From: Prevotella sp.
Lineage (GTDB): Bacteria; Bacteroidota; Bacteroidia; Bacteroidales; Bacteroidaceae
Assembly (NCBI GenBank): GCA_017554105.1
Contig: JAFZIY010000017.1
Coordinates: 248,001 to 312,000 of the forward strand
Length of the DNA: 64,000 nt
Direction of reading: 5' to 3'
This document shows positions 23,557 through 32,485 of the stretch, piece by piece. The notes under the pieces are model-generated. The model was given only the letters and a program-made list of their open reading frames with translations. It was not told where the DNA came from and searched no databases. Within the stretch, counting starts at the first letter, position 1; each line of letters begins with the position of its first letter. The translations under genes were made by a program, and so were the position numbers.

Positions 23557-26118
23557 TTAGAATTTATATGTGAGGTTAAGCATGCCGTTGGTTCCGAATG
23601 CGTAGTACTTCTTCGGGTTGCGTGAGAACTTGTAAACTCGGTTCTTCACGTTGTCGGTGTTTGCTCCTGTGTAGTCGCTGCGGCTCTGTTCGTAACCGCC
23701 AGTGACAAGACGAGTGTTGTTGAGAATGTTGGTCACCATCAGGTTGATACTGAGTGTGCGACCTTTCTTCAGTCTGAGGAATCTACCAATCGAGCCGTCA
23801 AGCATGAAACCGCCGTGTCCTTTCGACTGTGCCACTGCCGACTCTATGAGGTTGCCCTGATTGTCGAATACATCGCCATCAACCTGCTGACGATAGTTCA
23901 GTGTGCTTTCGTAGCGATAGCATGGTGAGTAAGAAAGGTAAATGCGGTCGTAGTAGTTGCAATCGAGGTCGATGAACCATCCACGGTTGTGGTAACTCAG
24001 TCCGGCAGAAAGCGCGGTGAGCGGTGTACCTGCCTCGTGCATTCCCTTAACATAAGCCTTCTCACGAGTATATGTAGCCTTTGTGGAATTCATGTATTTC
24101 ACTCGGGCGTCATTGATGTTCTTTCCCTCTCCGTAGTTGCCGATAAGTTGGAGGTCGAGTGACGAGAGCAGTTTAAACTTTGCTCCAAGCTCCACTCCGT
24201 AGTATTCTTTCTTCATGCCAGTAAGCGATACGTATGAGAAAGAGTTGATATCGTCGAAGTAGAAGTTCTGCCACTCTGTGACATGTGTCAGACGGCTGTA
24301 ATATCCGTTGATGTTGAGATGGAGCCATGAGTTGTGGTACTGATAAGACACCTCGCTGCTGAAAATGTGCTCATCCTTCAGGTCCTGCACGAAGTCGTTG
24401 CTTATCTCGGGGGCTGTCAGGGCTGTGGATGCGAGCGGAGCACGCCATTCATATCCCATGCCAACAGCAAAGACGTGGCCAAGACCAGCATCGTAGGTGA
24501 GGCTTGCCTTTGCTCCCATCTCTCCGAAGTGAGCCTTACCGCTCTTGCCATAAGAGAAGTCTGGTGCCATACCGTTACGCATATTACCCTTTCGTTGCAT
24601 TCCCACTCCACCGGCACGGGCTGAAACATTAGCATGGCACTGTCCGAAGTCGGTGCTGTAGTTGGTCCATAAAAAGCCCTTGTTCACGTAGATGTTATAG
24701 TCGTAACCGAACTTGTCGCCTTCCTTAACCACTCCATTTGGGTTGTTAAGGTCGTACTGGATGCGCGCATCGTCAGCCGAGTAGTTGCCCATGGCATAGG
24801 TATTGATGTTGTGGAACACCGTTGCTCCAAGCATGTCTTCCATTGTCTGGTAGTGGCGAGCATTGTTGGTTCCATACATAATGCCCATATTCCAACTGCT
24901 TGACTCATCCGTAAGGATGTTCAACGAAGATGAAAGGGTTAGCGTCATGGCGTCATTATGCTTTGCCTGGATGAAATACATAGCATCCTGACCTTGCGCT
25001 GCGGCCTGCTTGTTTGAATAGATAAGCTGGTCGAAATTAATCTGACGGTTAGCCTCTGAGTTCTTGAAGGCGTAGTATGCTATATTCCAGTTGTTCAGAG
25101 CCTGTTCCGAACGGTTGTACTCGTCGGTCTCGTCGAACACGTTATAATAGCTACTCGGCATCAGTTTCCAGTAGTCAGGCTGAGGATTGTCGCTGTTGTT
25201 GTAGTTCAGTTTGGTGCTCTTGTACTTTGAATACTTTCCGAACAACGATGTGGTCAACTTCATCTTATCGTTAATCTTCCAGTCCCATGTCAGGATGGCT
25301 GATGGCGCAAAGTCGTTAACAACCCTTGAGTTGCGCTTCTTGCCGTCCTGATAACCCCAATAAGGGTTATAGAAGTTGTTGTTGGCCATCCAGTAAGCCT
25401 CATCCGTCGAGGCGCCCTGTGTGGAGCGCTCGGTCGGGTTACCCCATGTGGCTAACGACAGGCGATGGTCTCCTAATACCTTCTCCACGCCGAGGAAATA
25501 AGACAAGGAGTTGTAGAACGTTCCCTCAACATATCCGCGGTTTGCCCAGCGGTAAGTAAGGTTAGCAGTGAACGCCCATCCCTTAGGAGTCAGACCAGTG
25601 CTGTAAGTGTACATACCGCGCAGAGTGTAGTTGCGGTTTGCAGCACTTAAAGCCACTCTATGGCCTGCGGCAAAACTCGATGCACGGAAGTTATAATTCA
25701 CACTTCCGCCCATATTCGACATGTCAAAGTTTCCATTCTCAAAGGCCAATACGTTGTCGGCGTTGCGGGTCATCTGGTTCAGACCGCCCACTTGTGAGAA
25801 ACGGAACTGTCCAGTCTCCATATCGTTCAGCAGCACTCCGTTCACATGAACGTCGTTATACTTCTGGTTGAAGGAACGATAGCGGAATCGCACAGGCGAG
25901 AAAAGGAAACCGACGCTGTTTGCAAAGAGGTTGTTGTTCGAACTGATAATGGTGACATTCTGCGACATGTCATCGTTATCGCCCAACTGAGCCTCAGTGA
26001 ATGTGAATGCCGACTCGTCCAACGTGGCGGCTTTTTGCGCCTGTGACTCCTCCGTCTGGGCAAAGGCCAACGAAGCATAGCACAGGGCTATCACAACAAG
26101 TTTCAGTTTTTTTTGCAT
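23557..26118 (-). CDS. TonB-dependent receptor-like outer-membrane beta-barrel protein
   Basis: 853 residues. Signal peptide MQKKLKLVVIALCYASLAFA. A short plug-like region follows (NVTIISSNNNLFANSVGFLFSPVRFRYRSFNQKYNDVHVNGVLLNDMETGQFRF, GGLNQMTRN), then an alternating aromatic/amphipathic barrel ending in aromatic Phe (NLTYKF). It lacks the carboxypeptidase-like regulatory domain common in SusC, and no clear TonB box was seen. Substrate is probably determined by its partner OB-fold lipoproteins downstream. Divergent from a secreted EEP nuclease gene with opposing canonical promoters. The likely role is uptake of a large or complex nutrient; nucleic-acid fragments are one inference. Confidence 0.8.
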   Translation of the reverse strand: MQKKLKLVVIALCYASLAFAQTEESQAQKAATLDESAFTFTEAQLGDNDDMSQNVTIISSNNNLFANSVGFLFSPVRFRYRSFNQKYNDVHVNGVLLNDMETGQFRFSQVGGLNQMTRNADNVLAFENGNFDMSNMGGSVNYNFRASSFAAGHRVALSAANRNYTLRGMYTYSTGLTPKGWAFTANLTYRWANRGYVEGTFYNSLSYFLGVEKVLGDHRLSLATWGNPTERSTQGASTDEAYWMANNNFYNPYWGYQDGKKRNSRVVNDFAPSAILTWDWKINDKMKLTTSLFGKYSKYKSTKLNYNNSDNPQPDYWKLMPSSYYNVFDETDEYNRSEQALNNWNIAYYAFKNSEANRQINFDQLIYSNKQAAAQGQDAMYFIQAKHNDAMTLTLSSSLNILTDESSSWNMGIMYGTNNARHYQTMEDMLGATVFHNINTYAMGNYSADDARIQYDLNNPNGVVKEGDKFGYDYNIYVNKGFLWTNYSTDFGQCHANVSARAGGVGMQRKGNMRNGMAPDFSYGKSGKAHFGEMGAKASLTYDAGLGHVFAVGMGYEWRAPLASTALTAPEISNDFVQDLKDEHIFSSEVSYQYHNSWLHLNINGYYSRLTHVTEWQNFYFDDINSFSYVSLTGMKKEYYGVELGAKFKLLSSLDLQLIGNYGEGKNINDARVKYMNSTKATYTREKAYVKGMHEAGTPLTALSAGLSYHNRGWFIDLDCNYYDRIYLSYSPCYRYESTLNYRQQVDGDVFDNQGNLIESAVAQSKGHGGFMLDGSIGRFLRLKKGRTLSINLMVTNILNNTRLVTGGYEQSRSDYTGANTDNVKNRVYKFSRNPKKYYAFGTNGMLNLTYKF

Positions 26119-26154
26119 TTCGTTTAAGGTTTATAAAAATTATTCTCTTGGGTA

Positions 26155-26183
26155 CAAAGGTAGTGAAAATTTCTAAAACTCAA
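26155..26183 (-). promoter_or_regulatory. Promoter of the TonB-receptor/OB-lipoprotein operon
   Basis: Minus-strand TACCTTTG (26155-26162), TTG at 26181-26183, spacer 18 bp. Confidence 0.7.
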
Positions 26184-26297
26184 AACAAAAGACTAAAAAT
26201 GTTTATCATATTTTTGGAGTTGTTGAAATATTATGTTCACGAACTGTTTGATTTAACACAACTTTCCCATATTCGAAAAAAAAGAAATGATTTTGTT

Positions 26298-26327
26298 TTG
26301 TTCTATAATCGTTTTTTCGTATCTTTG
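26298..26327 (+). promoter_or_regulatory. Promoter of the secreted EEP nuclease gene
   Basis: TTG at 26298-26300 and TATCTTTG at 26320-26327, spacer 19 bp; divergent from the receptor promoter 115 bp away. Confidence 0.7.
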
Positions 26328-26378
26328 CCCTCGAAGTACAATTTTTGTTTTAAACTATCAAGAATACCTTATATACTT

Positions 26379-27416
26379 ATGAAGAAACTTTTAATACTCT
26401 TGTTCTGCTGCATGGCAGTTTCTGCCTTCGGACAAAAGAAATTCTATGTCTATGGTGTGGGATTCTACAATTTGGAGAATCTGTTTGACACGTGCCACGA
26501 TGAGGGGAAGAACGACTATGAGTATCTACCCACTGGGGCAAACAAATGGGGTGAAATGAAATATGTTCACAAACTGCGCAACATGGCACGAGCCCTTGCC
26601 GACATGGGCACCGACATGTTGCCCGAAATCGGTTGCTCTATCATAGGAGTATCTGAGGTGGAAAACTCGAAGGCTCTTGACGACCTCGTGGCTCAAGGAC
26701 CTCTTTCCGTGAGGGGATATAAATATGTTCATGTGGAAGGTCCCGACCGTCGTGGCGTGGATTGCGCCATGCTTTACAACCCAGCCTTCTTCACTGTGAA
26801 GGACGTGAAACTCGTTCCGTATGTTCCGGAACTGGAAAAGGACAGCACGTTCAAGACACGTGGATTCCTCACCGTTAGCGGAACACTTGCCGACGAGCAT
26901 GTGGCTGTCATCGTATGCCACTGGCCCAGCCGTTTCAGCGAGTCGTTCTATCGTGAGTCGGCTGGACGACAGGTGCGCGTAATAAAGGACTCGCTGCAAC
27001 GCGATGACCCTGACGTGAAGATTTTCATCATGGGAGATATGAACGACGACCCGACGAACCGCAGTATGAAAGACGAACTCGGAGCGAAGGCTGAGATTTC
27101 GGATGTGGGACCAGGCGACCTGTATAACCCATGGTATAACACTCTGGCGAAGAAAGGACAGGGAACCCTGAGCTATCAAGGTTCATGGAACCTCTTCGAC
27201 CAGATTGTCTTCACGCCAAACCTTTTGAAAGGTATAGACAAGAAAGACTTCTCGAAACTGACGTTCCTCAACCACAAGATACAACGGCGCGAATACCTGT
27301 TGGAGCGTGAGGGACGATACAAGGGAAGTCCAAAACGTACACATTCCGGAGGAGTATGGCTCGACGGATATAGCGATCACCTGCCCGTGGCAATATATCT
27401 CATAAAGGAGAAGTAG
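26379..27416 (+). CDS. Secreted endonuclease/exonuclease/phosphatase (EEP) family protein
   Basis: 345 residues from MKKLLILLFCCMAVSAFGQ (signal peptide); the longer open frame upstream overlaps the promoter and is rejected. EEP core motifs: FYNLENLFD near residue 30 (Asn/Glu), GVSEVEN near 90, VCHWPSR near 175, FIMGDMNDDP near 215 and GYSDHLPVAIYL at the C-terminus (catalytic Asp-His). These match DNase I-like nucleases or phosphatases exported by Bacteroidetes. It shares a divergent promoter region with the TonB receptor, and its 3' side is tightly linked to the UDG-family gene. Substrate (DNA, RNA or phosphoester) is not decidable from sequence. Confidence 0.88.
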   Translation: MKKLLILLFCCMAVSAFGQKKFYVYGVGFYNLENLFDTCHDEGKNDYEYLPTGANKWGEMKYVHKLRNMARALADMGTDMLPEIGCSIIGVSEVENSKALDDLVAQGPLSVRGYKYVHVEGPDRRGVDCAMLYNPAFFTVKDVKLVPYVPELEKDSTFKTRGFLTVSGTLADEHVAVIVCHWPSRFSESFYRESAGRQVRVIKDSLQRDDPDVKIFIMGDMNDDPTNRSMKDELGAKAEISDVGPGDLYNPWYNTLAKKGQGTLSYQGSWNLFDQIVFTPNLLKGIDKKDFSKLTFLNHKIQRREYLLEREGRYKGSPKRTHSGGVWLDGYSDHLPVAIYLIKEK

Positions 27417-27422
27417 GCGGAA

Positions 27423-28010
27423 ATGGACATTGAGAGCCATCCTCTGAAACCATTCATACCCGAAAAGGCACGCTTGCTGATGCTCGGCAGTTTCCCGCCG
27501 GCGCGTCATAGATGGTCGATGGACTTCTTCTATCCCAATTTCCAGAATGACATGTGGAGGATTTTTGGACTGGTGTTCTATGGCGACAAAGACCATTTCG
27601 TGGACAATGAGTCACGCACATTCCGACGCGAAGAGATAGAATCGCTGCTCAATGAGCAAGGAATTGCCCTTTACGACACCGCCAGTGAGGTGATACGCAC
27701 ACAGAACACGGCATCAGACAAGGACCTGCAAGTGGTCACACCTACCGACCTTGACAGTCTGCTACAATGCATGCCGATGCTGGAGGCTGTGGTAACCACG
27801 GGGCAGAAGGCCACCGACCTATTCACCACTCACTTCCATATGGCACAACCCAAGGTGGGAGAAAGCGAGACTTTCACGTTCGGCGACAGGCAACTGCGCT
27901 TGTGGCGCATGCCAAGCAGTTCGCGGGCCTACCCTATGAAGGTGGAGAAAAAGGCGGAGAAATACAAGAAAGTGCTACTGGCGCGATGCCAGGATAACGG
28001 CACTGCCTAA
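27423..28010 (+). CDS. Uracil-DNA glycosylase superfamily protein
   Basis: 195 residues. LMLGSFPPARHRWSMDFFYPNFQNDMWRIFG near residues 19-50 fits the UDG-fold motif 1 (GSFP/PxxxP) followed by the FYPxxxNxxW stretch of the family 4/6-like group seen in Bacteroidetes; ALYDTASEV and RLWRMPSSSRA are the matching middle and C-terminal motifs. Presumed to act on damaged bases in cytoplasmic DNA. Starts 6 bp after the EEP gene and lacks a signal peptide, so it is co-transcribed but not co-localised. Exact lesion unknown. Confidence 0.8.
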   Translation: MDIESHPLKPFIPEKARLLMLGSFPPARHRWSMDFFYPNFQNDMWRIFGLVFYGDKDHFVDNESRTFRREEIESLLNEQGIALYDTASEVIRTQNTASDKDLQVVTPTDLDSLLQCMPMLEAVVTTGQKATDLFTTHFHMAQPKVGESETFTFGDRQLRLWRMPSSSRAYPMKVEKKAEKYKKVLLARCQDNGTA

Positions 28011-28036
28011 ACGACAATTATCAATCAAAGCCAAAT

Positions 28037-28672
28037 ATGACAATAATAGGAATTGCCGGAGGTACCGGCTCAGGAAAGACCACAGTGGTAAGGAAACTGG
28101 CTGCCGCCCTACCACCCCATTATGTGGCAGTGGTGCCAATCGACTCGTACTACAACGACACTACGGGAATGACCGACGAGGAGCGCAGGGCCATTAACTT
28201 CGATCACCCAGATGCCTTCGACTGGAAACTGCTTATAAAGCAAGTGAATGAACTGCGCGACGGAAAGGCAATAGAACAGCCCACCTATTCTTATATAATA
28301 AGCAACCGTCTAAAGGAGACAGTGCATGTTGAACCAAAGCCGGTGATTATCATCGAGGGAATCATGGCACTCATCAACCGCAAGTTACGTGACATGATGG
28401 ACCTGAAAATATATGTCGACACTGACGATGACGAGCGACTCATACGCAACATTCAGCGCGACGTGGTGGAGCGCGGGCGCACCGTTGACATGGTGATAGA
28501 CCGCTATCTGAAAGTGCTGAAGCCTATGCACGAGCAGTTCATCGAGCCTTCAAAGAAGTATGCCGACATCATTATACCCCAGGGAGGAGAAAACCTGAAG
28601 GGCATTGCAATACTGCGCAAGTATATCGAAGGTATCGTTCCCGAAGGCGAGGAAGTGCATATCGAGGACTGA
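28037..28672 (+). CDS. udk: Uridine kinase
   Basis: 211 residues. P-loop GIAGGTGSGKTTVVRKL at residues 4-20, VVPIDSYYND (substrate/metal) at about 36, NFDHPDAFDWKLL, PTYSYIISNR, and the adenine-side RRD(V/I)VERGRT-type motif QRDVVERGRTVD. Phosphorylates uridine/cytidine with ATP or GTP for pyrimidine salvage. Third gene in the EEP-UDG-udk operon; salvage of nucleosides would fit a nucleic-acid scavenging cluster. Closed by a terminator at 28719-28752. Confidence 0.95.
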   Translation: MTIIGIAGGTGSGKTTVVRKLAAALPPHYVAVVPIDSYYNDTTGMTDEERRAINFDHPDAFDWKLLIKQVNELRDGKAIEQPTYSYIISNRLKETVHVEPKPVIIIEGIMALINRKLRDMMDLKIYVDTDDDERLIRNIQRDVVERGRTVDMVIDRYLKVLKPMHEQFIEPSKKYADIIIPQGGENLKGIAILRKYIEGIVPEGEEVHIED

Positions 28673-28718
28673 AAGGATATCAACAAGGGTGCAAAAGACG
28701 CCCTTTCGTGATAAGAAA

Positions 28719-28752
28719 AATGAGGATGTGTCATATTAGGCACATCCTCATT
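28719..28752. terminator. Bidirectional terminator between udk and the TrpB-like gene
   Basis: AATGAGGATGTG / CACATCCTCATT stem of 12 bp between convergent genes. Confidence 0.8.
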
Positions 28753-28773
28753 GCATATAAGTCTTTTCTACAT

Positions 28774-30135
28774 TTAAATCTTTGGAACCGTACTGAGCGA
28801 CTTGGCTATCTCCTCATCGGTAATCTCATAGTTGCGAAGGTCGCCATTGATGAATGAGTCATAAGACGGCATGTCGATAAGTCCGTGACCTGAGAGGTTG
28901 AAGAGGATAACCTTCTCCTCGCCACTCTCCTTGCACTTCAGCGCCTCGCGGATAGTAGCGGCGATGGCGTGACAACTCTCGGGAGCAGGGATGATGCCCT
29001 CGGTACGTGCGAACAGCATACCCGACTCGAACGACTCCAACTGCGGGATGTCGACACCACGCATCAGGTTGTCCTTCAACAACTGTGAAACGATGGTTCC
29101 AGCACCGTGATAGCGCAGTCCACCAGCATGGATATTGGCAGGACGGAAGTCGTGACCGAGGGTGAACATCGGCAGCAACGGTGTGTAGCCAGCCTCATCG
29201 CCGAAGTCATACTCAAACTTACCGCGTGTCAGTTTAGGACAACTTGCAGGCTCTGCAGCAATGAACTCCGTGTTCTTTCCGTCGAGGATATTATGGCGCA
29301 GGAACGGGAATGCAAGTCCACCGAAGTTACTACCACCGCCGAAGCAGGCAATAATCATGTCGGGGTATTCGCCAGCCATAGCCATCTGCTTCTCTGCCTC
29401 CAGACCAATGATTGACTGATGCAATGTTACGTGACTGAGCACCGAGCCCAATGTGTACTTACAGTTAGGCGTACTCATAGCCAACTCTATTGCCTCGCTG
29501 ATTGCCGTTCCGAGCGATCCTGAATGAGTCGGGTCGCGGGTAATGATGTCTTTTCCTGCACGTGTTGACATCGAAGGCGAGCCCTCGACAGTCGCTCCGA
29601 ACGTACGCATCATGATAGAACGGTATGGCTTCTGCTGCAATGTTATCTTCACCTGATACACAGCAGCCTCAAGTCCGAAGATGCGGGCGGCATACGACAG
29701 GGCTGTACCCCACTGTCCTGCACCCGTCTCAGTGGTTACGTTGGTCACGCCCTGCTTCTTACAGTAGTAGCACTGTGGTATGGCAGAGTTCACCTTATGT
29801 GAACCCAGTGGGTTGGTACTCTCGTTCTTGAAATATATATGTGCCGGAGTGTCGAGTGCCTTCTCCAGTTCGTATGCTCGAACAAGTGGTGTCGAGCGGT
29901 AGAAACGATACTTGTCCTGCACCTCCTCGGGAATATCTATCCACGCGTTTGTCTGGTCGAGCTCCTGTCGAGAGCACTCCTCAGCGAAAATGGGGAACAG
30001 GTCTTCAGCCTTCAACGGCTTGTGTGTGGCTGGATTCAGCGGCGGCTGTGGCTTGTTCACCATGTCTGCCTGAATGTTATACCACTGTGTAGGAATCTCA
30101 CTTTCCTGCAAGATGAATTTCTTTTGCTTACTCAT
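28774..30135 (-). CDS. TrpB-like pyridoxal-phosphate synthase (TrpB2 type tryptophan synthase beta)
   Basis: 453 residues, longer than standard TrpB (~400), which fits the TrpB2 subfamily. PLP lysine in NPLGSHKVNSAI near residue 113; ETGAGQWGTALSYAAR, the phosphate-binding FGGGSNFGGLAFPFL near 264 and HAGGLRYHGAGT match tryptophan-synthase beta folds. Forms tryptophan from serine and indole, probably free indole rather than TrpA-delivered. No trpA or other trp gene is nearby, so it may act alone as an indole-salvage enzyme; this is typical of TrpB2. Its promoter region is shared with a divergent symporter. Confidence 0.88.
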   Translation of the reverse strand: MSKQKKFILQESEIPTQWYNIQADMVNKPQPPLNPATHKPLKAEDLFPIFAEECSRQELDQTNAWIDIPEEVQDKYRFYRSTPLVRAYELEKALDTPAHIYFKNESTNPLGSHKVNSAIPQCYYCKKQGVTNVTTETGAGQWGTALSYAARIFGLEAAVYQVKITLQQKPYRSIMMRTFGATVEGSPSMSTRAGKDIITRDPTHSGSLGTAISEAIELAMSTPNCKYTLGSVLSHVTLHQSIIGLEAEKQMAMAGEYPDMIIACFGGGSNFGGLAFPFLRHNILDGKNTEFIAAEPASCPKLTRGKFEYDFGDEAGYTPLLPMFTLGHDFRPANIHAGGLRYHGAGTIVSQLLKDNLMRGVDIPQLESFESGMLFARTEGIIPAPESCHAIAATIREALKCKESGEEKVILFNLSGHGLIDMPSYDSFINGDLRNYEITDEEIAKSLSTVPKI

Positions 30136-30190
30136 TGTAGTTTATGATTTTATCGATTATTATTAGTTTGATTTCTTCGATTCTGCCCTG

Positions 30191-30198
30191 CAAATGTA
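30191..30198 (-). promoter_or_regulatory. -7 box for the TrpB-like gene
   Basis: Minus-strand TACATTTG; no good -33 TTG at the expected spacing. Confidence 0.4.
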
Positions 30199-30240
30199 AT
30201 TATTTTCCACGAAATCACGAACATTTTGACTGAAAAATTG

Positions 30241-30248
30241 TAATTTTG
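30241..30248 (+). promoter_or_regulatory. -7 box for the symporter gene
   Basis: TAATTTTG 9 bp ahead of the start codon, implying a nearly leaderless transcript if used. Confidence 0.35.
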
Positions 30249-30256
30249 CAGTCATT

Positions 30257-31687
30257 ATGATAATTTTACTCACTATTCTTGCATATTTCGGGGCGCTGAT
30301 GCTATTCAGTCGACTCACTTCAAGGCGAGCCGACAACGACACTTTCTATCGTGGCAACCGTCGCTCGCCGTGGTATATGGTGGCATTCGGAATGATTGGA
30401 GCCAGCATATCGGGCATAACGTTCGTCTCGGTGCCGGGAATGGTGTTGACGACACAGATGACTTACCTGCAGACATGCCTCGGTTTCATTCTCGGATATA
30501 TTGCCGTGGCCTTCATCTTGCTGCCCGTCTATTACCGACTAAACCTCACCACGATATACACCTACCTTGACCAGCGCCTGGGAAAGGGCGCATACAAGAC
30601 CGGCTCATGGTTTTTCCTGCTGTCGAAGATGACGGGGGCAGCTGTACGTTTCTACGTGGTGTGCATCATTCTGCACCGCTTTGTACTCTCGCCACTGGGC
30701 GTTCCCTTCGTCGTAACGGTGCTCGCGATGGTCGCCCTGATATGGCTATACACCCGCAGGGGCGGCATCAAGACACTGGTCTGGACCGACACGTTCCAGA
30801 CTCTCTGCATGTTCTCTGCCCTACTCCTTATTATATATAATGTGATGGGCGAACTCGGATTCGGCGTAGGCGATGCTGTCAAGGCTATTGCGGGTGACAG
30901 TCATTCGCGCGTGTTCATCTTCGACGACTGGGTGTCGAGGCAGAACTTCTGGAAACAGTTCCTAAGCGGTATATTCATCGTTATCGTAATGACTGGTCTC
31001 GACCAGGACATGATGCAGAAAAACCTTACGTGCAAGACGCTGCGCGAGGCACAGAAGGATATGTGTACCTATGGCATAGCCTTCGTGCCCGCCAACCTTC
31101 TCTTCATGTCTCTTGGCGTACTGCTCGTTCTGTTGGCACAACAAAGGGACATAGCGTTACCTGAGACGGGCGACGAACTGTTGCCTATGTTTGCCGCCTC
31201 GGGAAGTCTCGGGACCACGGTCGTAGTGCTTTTCACCATCGGAATAGTGGCAGCATCGTTCAGTTCGGCCGACTCAGCGCTTACAGCAATGACCACAAGT
31301 TATTGCGTGGATATCAGGGAGCGGAAGGACGACGAGCAACTGCGCCGCAAGGCGCATCTTGTCATGGCAGCAATCTTCGCCGTCATCATCCTCGCCGTTG
31401 ACAGTGTGGGCAGTTCATCGGTAATCGATGCCATCTATGTGATGTGCTCCTACACCTACGGACCGCTGCTCGGACTCTTCGCCTTCGGACTGCTTACGCG
31501 CCGCATGCCCGACAATCGTCTGGTGCCCTATATCGCCGTGGCCTCTCCCCTGCTCTGCTTCGCCATCGACAAGGTGACAAGCAGCGCCACAGGCTACCAT
31601 TTCGGCTACGAACTCCTGATGCTTAACGGCATGCTAACTTTTGCCGGTTTGTGGCTCAGTTCTGTGCTCAAAAAACGCCACTCATAA
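30257..31687 (+). CDS. Sodium:solute symporter family (SSS) transporter
   Basis: 476 residues with about 13 membrane helices. SSS signatures: FYRGNRRSPWYMVAFGMIGASISGITFVSVPG at the start (unwound TM1 region) and MMQKNLTCKTLREAQKD near 253-269, with ASFSSADSALTAMTTSYCVDI near 335 supplying Na+-site Ser residues. Imports a small organic solute with Na+; substrate not predictable. Divergent from the TrpB-like gene; a functional link (for instance indole or amino-acid import) is speculative. Confidence 0.88.
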   Translation: MIILLTILAYFGALMLFSRLTSRRADNDTFYRGNRRSPWYMVAFGMIGASISGITFVSVPGMVLTTQMTYLQTCLGFILGYIAVAFILLPVYYRLNLTTIYTYLDQRLGKGAYKTGSWFFLLSKMTGAAVRFYVVCIILHRFVLSPLGVPFVVTVLAMVALIWLYTRRGGIKTLVWTDTFQTLCMFSALLLIIYNVMGELGFGVGDAVKAIAGDSHSRVFIFDDWVSRQNFWKQFLSGIFIVIVMTGLDQDMMQKNLTCKTLREAQKDMCTYGIAFVPANLLFMSLGVLLVLLAQQRDIALPETGDELLPMFAASGSLGTTVVVLFTIGIVAASFSSADSALTAMTTSYCVDIRERKDDEQLRRKAHLVMAAIFAVIILAVDSVGSSSVIDAIYVMCSYTYGPLLGLFAFGLLTRRMPDNRLVPYIAVASPLLCFAIDKVTSSATGYHFGYELLMLNGMLTFAGLWLSSVLKKRHS

Positions 31688-31720
31688 CTGCTTGATTCTC
31701 AAGATGCCCCAAGTGGCTTA

Positions 31721-31784
31721 ACAATGTTATTAACTTTGTTGAACAATGTTATTAACTTTGTTCGACTATGTTATTAACTTTGTT
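31721..31784. repeat. 22-bp-period palindrome array (GTTATTAAC core), 3 units
   Basis: Three units start 22 bp apart. Each has the core GTTA-T-TAAC flanked by AACAA (or a variant) and TTGTT, making a near-perfect palindrome. The same array, with the same left flank (TGGCTTAACAATG), is at 49015-49078. Each unit also contains TAACTTTG, a match to the -7 box. Confidence 0.8.
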
Positions 31785-31850
31785 CCGCCATTTGGCATGT
31801 ATTGCAATCCGTTTTCTCGTTTTTTAACTGTTAAGAAACAATAAATAGTG

Positions 31851-31879
31851 TTGCCAATAGATTTTTTTTTGTATTTTTG
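31851..31879 (+). promoter_or_regulatory. Promoter of the small YARHG gene
   Basis: TTG at 31851-31853 and TATTTTTG at 31872-31879, 18-bp spacer. Confidence 0.6.
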
Positions 31880-31928
31880 TAACCAAATCTATGCTTTTAT
31901 TACACAAAACTTTTAAAACTTAAAGACT

Positions 31929-32336
31929 ATGAACATTTTTAAGAATCGTAAATCTATGATTGTCATGATGCTGGCAGCATTTTTGACATTGGCAGGTATC
32001 AACGAGGCAAAGGCACAGGTGCCATCAATCCCTCGTAATCAGAAAGCACAGCCAAACAGTTATAATTATGGTAGCAACATCGCATGGGGCACACAATATG
32101 ACTGGTTGTCAACACGCTATGTGACATATAGCGACATTCAGTATATGGACAGAGGACAGATTCGTGTGCTGAAGAACTCTATTTACGCTCGTCACGGACG
32201 TCGTTTCCAGGACTCTCAACTGCGCGCATACTTCAACTCACAGTCGTGGTACAATCCTCGTCGCAACGAAGTGCCGGCAAGAGAGTTCAACAAGTATGAG
32301 AACTACAACATCTCATTCTTGCATAGGTACGAGTAA
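31929..32336 (+). CDS. Small secreted YARHG-domain protein
   Basis: 135 residues. Signal peptide ends near NEAKA-Q. The YARHG domain covers the C-terminal ~80 residues with LKNSIYARHGRRFQDSQLRAYFNSQSWYNPR, the name-giving motif at about residues 86-90. YARHG domains are extracellular and presumed to bind cell-wall or surface ligands; function unknown. A second YARHG protein is encoded at 54087-55103. Monocistronic. Confidence 0.85.
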   Translation: MNIFKNRKSMIVMMLAAFLTLAGINEAKAQVPSIPRNQKAQPNSYNYGSNIAWGTQYDWLSTRYVTYSDIQYMDRGQIRVLKNSIYARHGRRFQDSQLRAYFNSQSWYNPRRNEVPAREFNKYENYNISFLHRYE

Positions 32337-32485
32337 AGATATTCTTTATGGAGTTTGGGAGTATGGGAGTGTAGGAGTTTAGACAACAATCTTTGCCCCT
32401 GTAATACTCTATAAGAAGGCTCATGTACGTTTATGTATTGTCCGAACTCCTTTAACTCCTTAACTTCAATAAAAAATAAACCACT

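Noticed and set aside
26007-26378. N-terminal extension of the secreted EEP nuclease
   Set aside because: It overlaps the divergent gene and the promoters; the signal peptide at 26379 marks the real start.
31721-31784. CRISPR array from the 22-bp repeats
   Set aside because: Units adjoin without spacers and are palindromes; no cas genes nearby.
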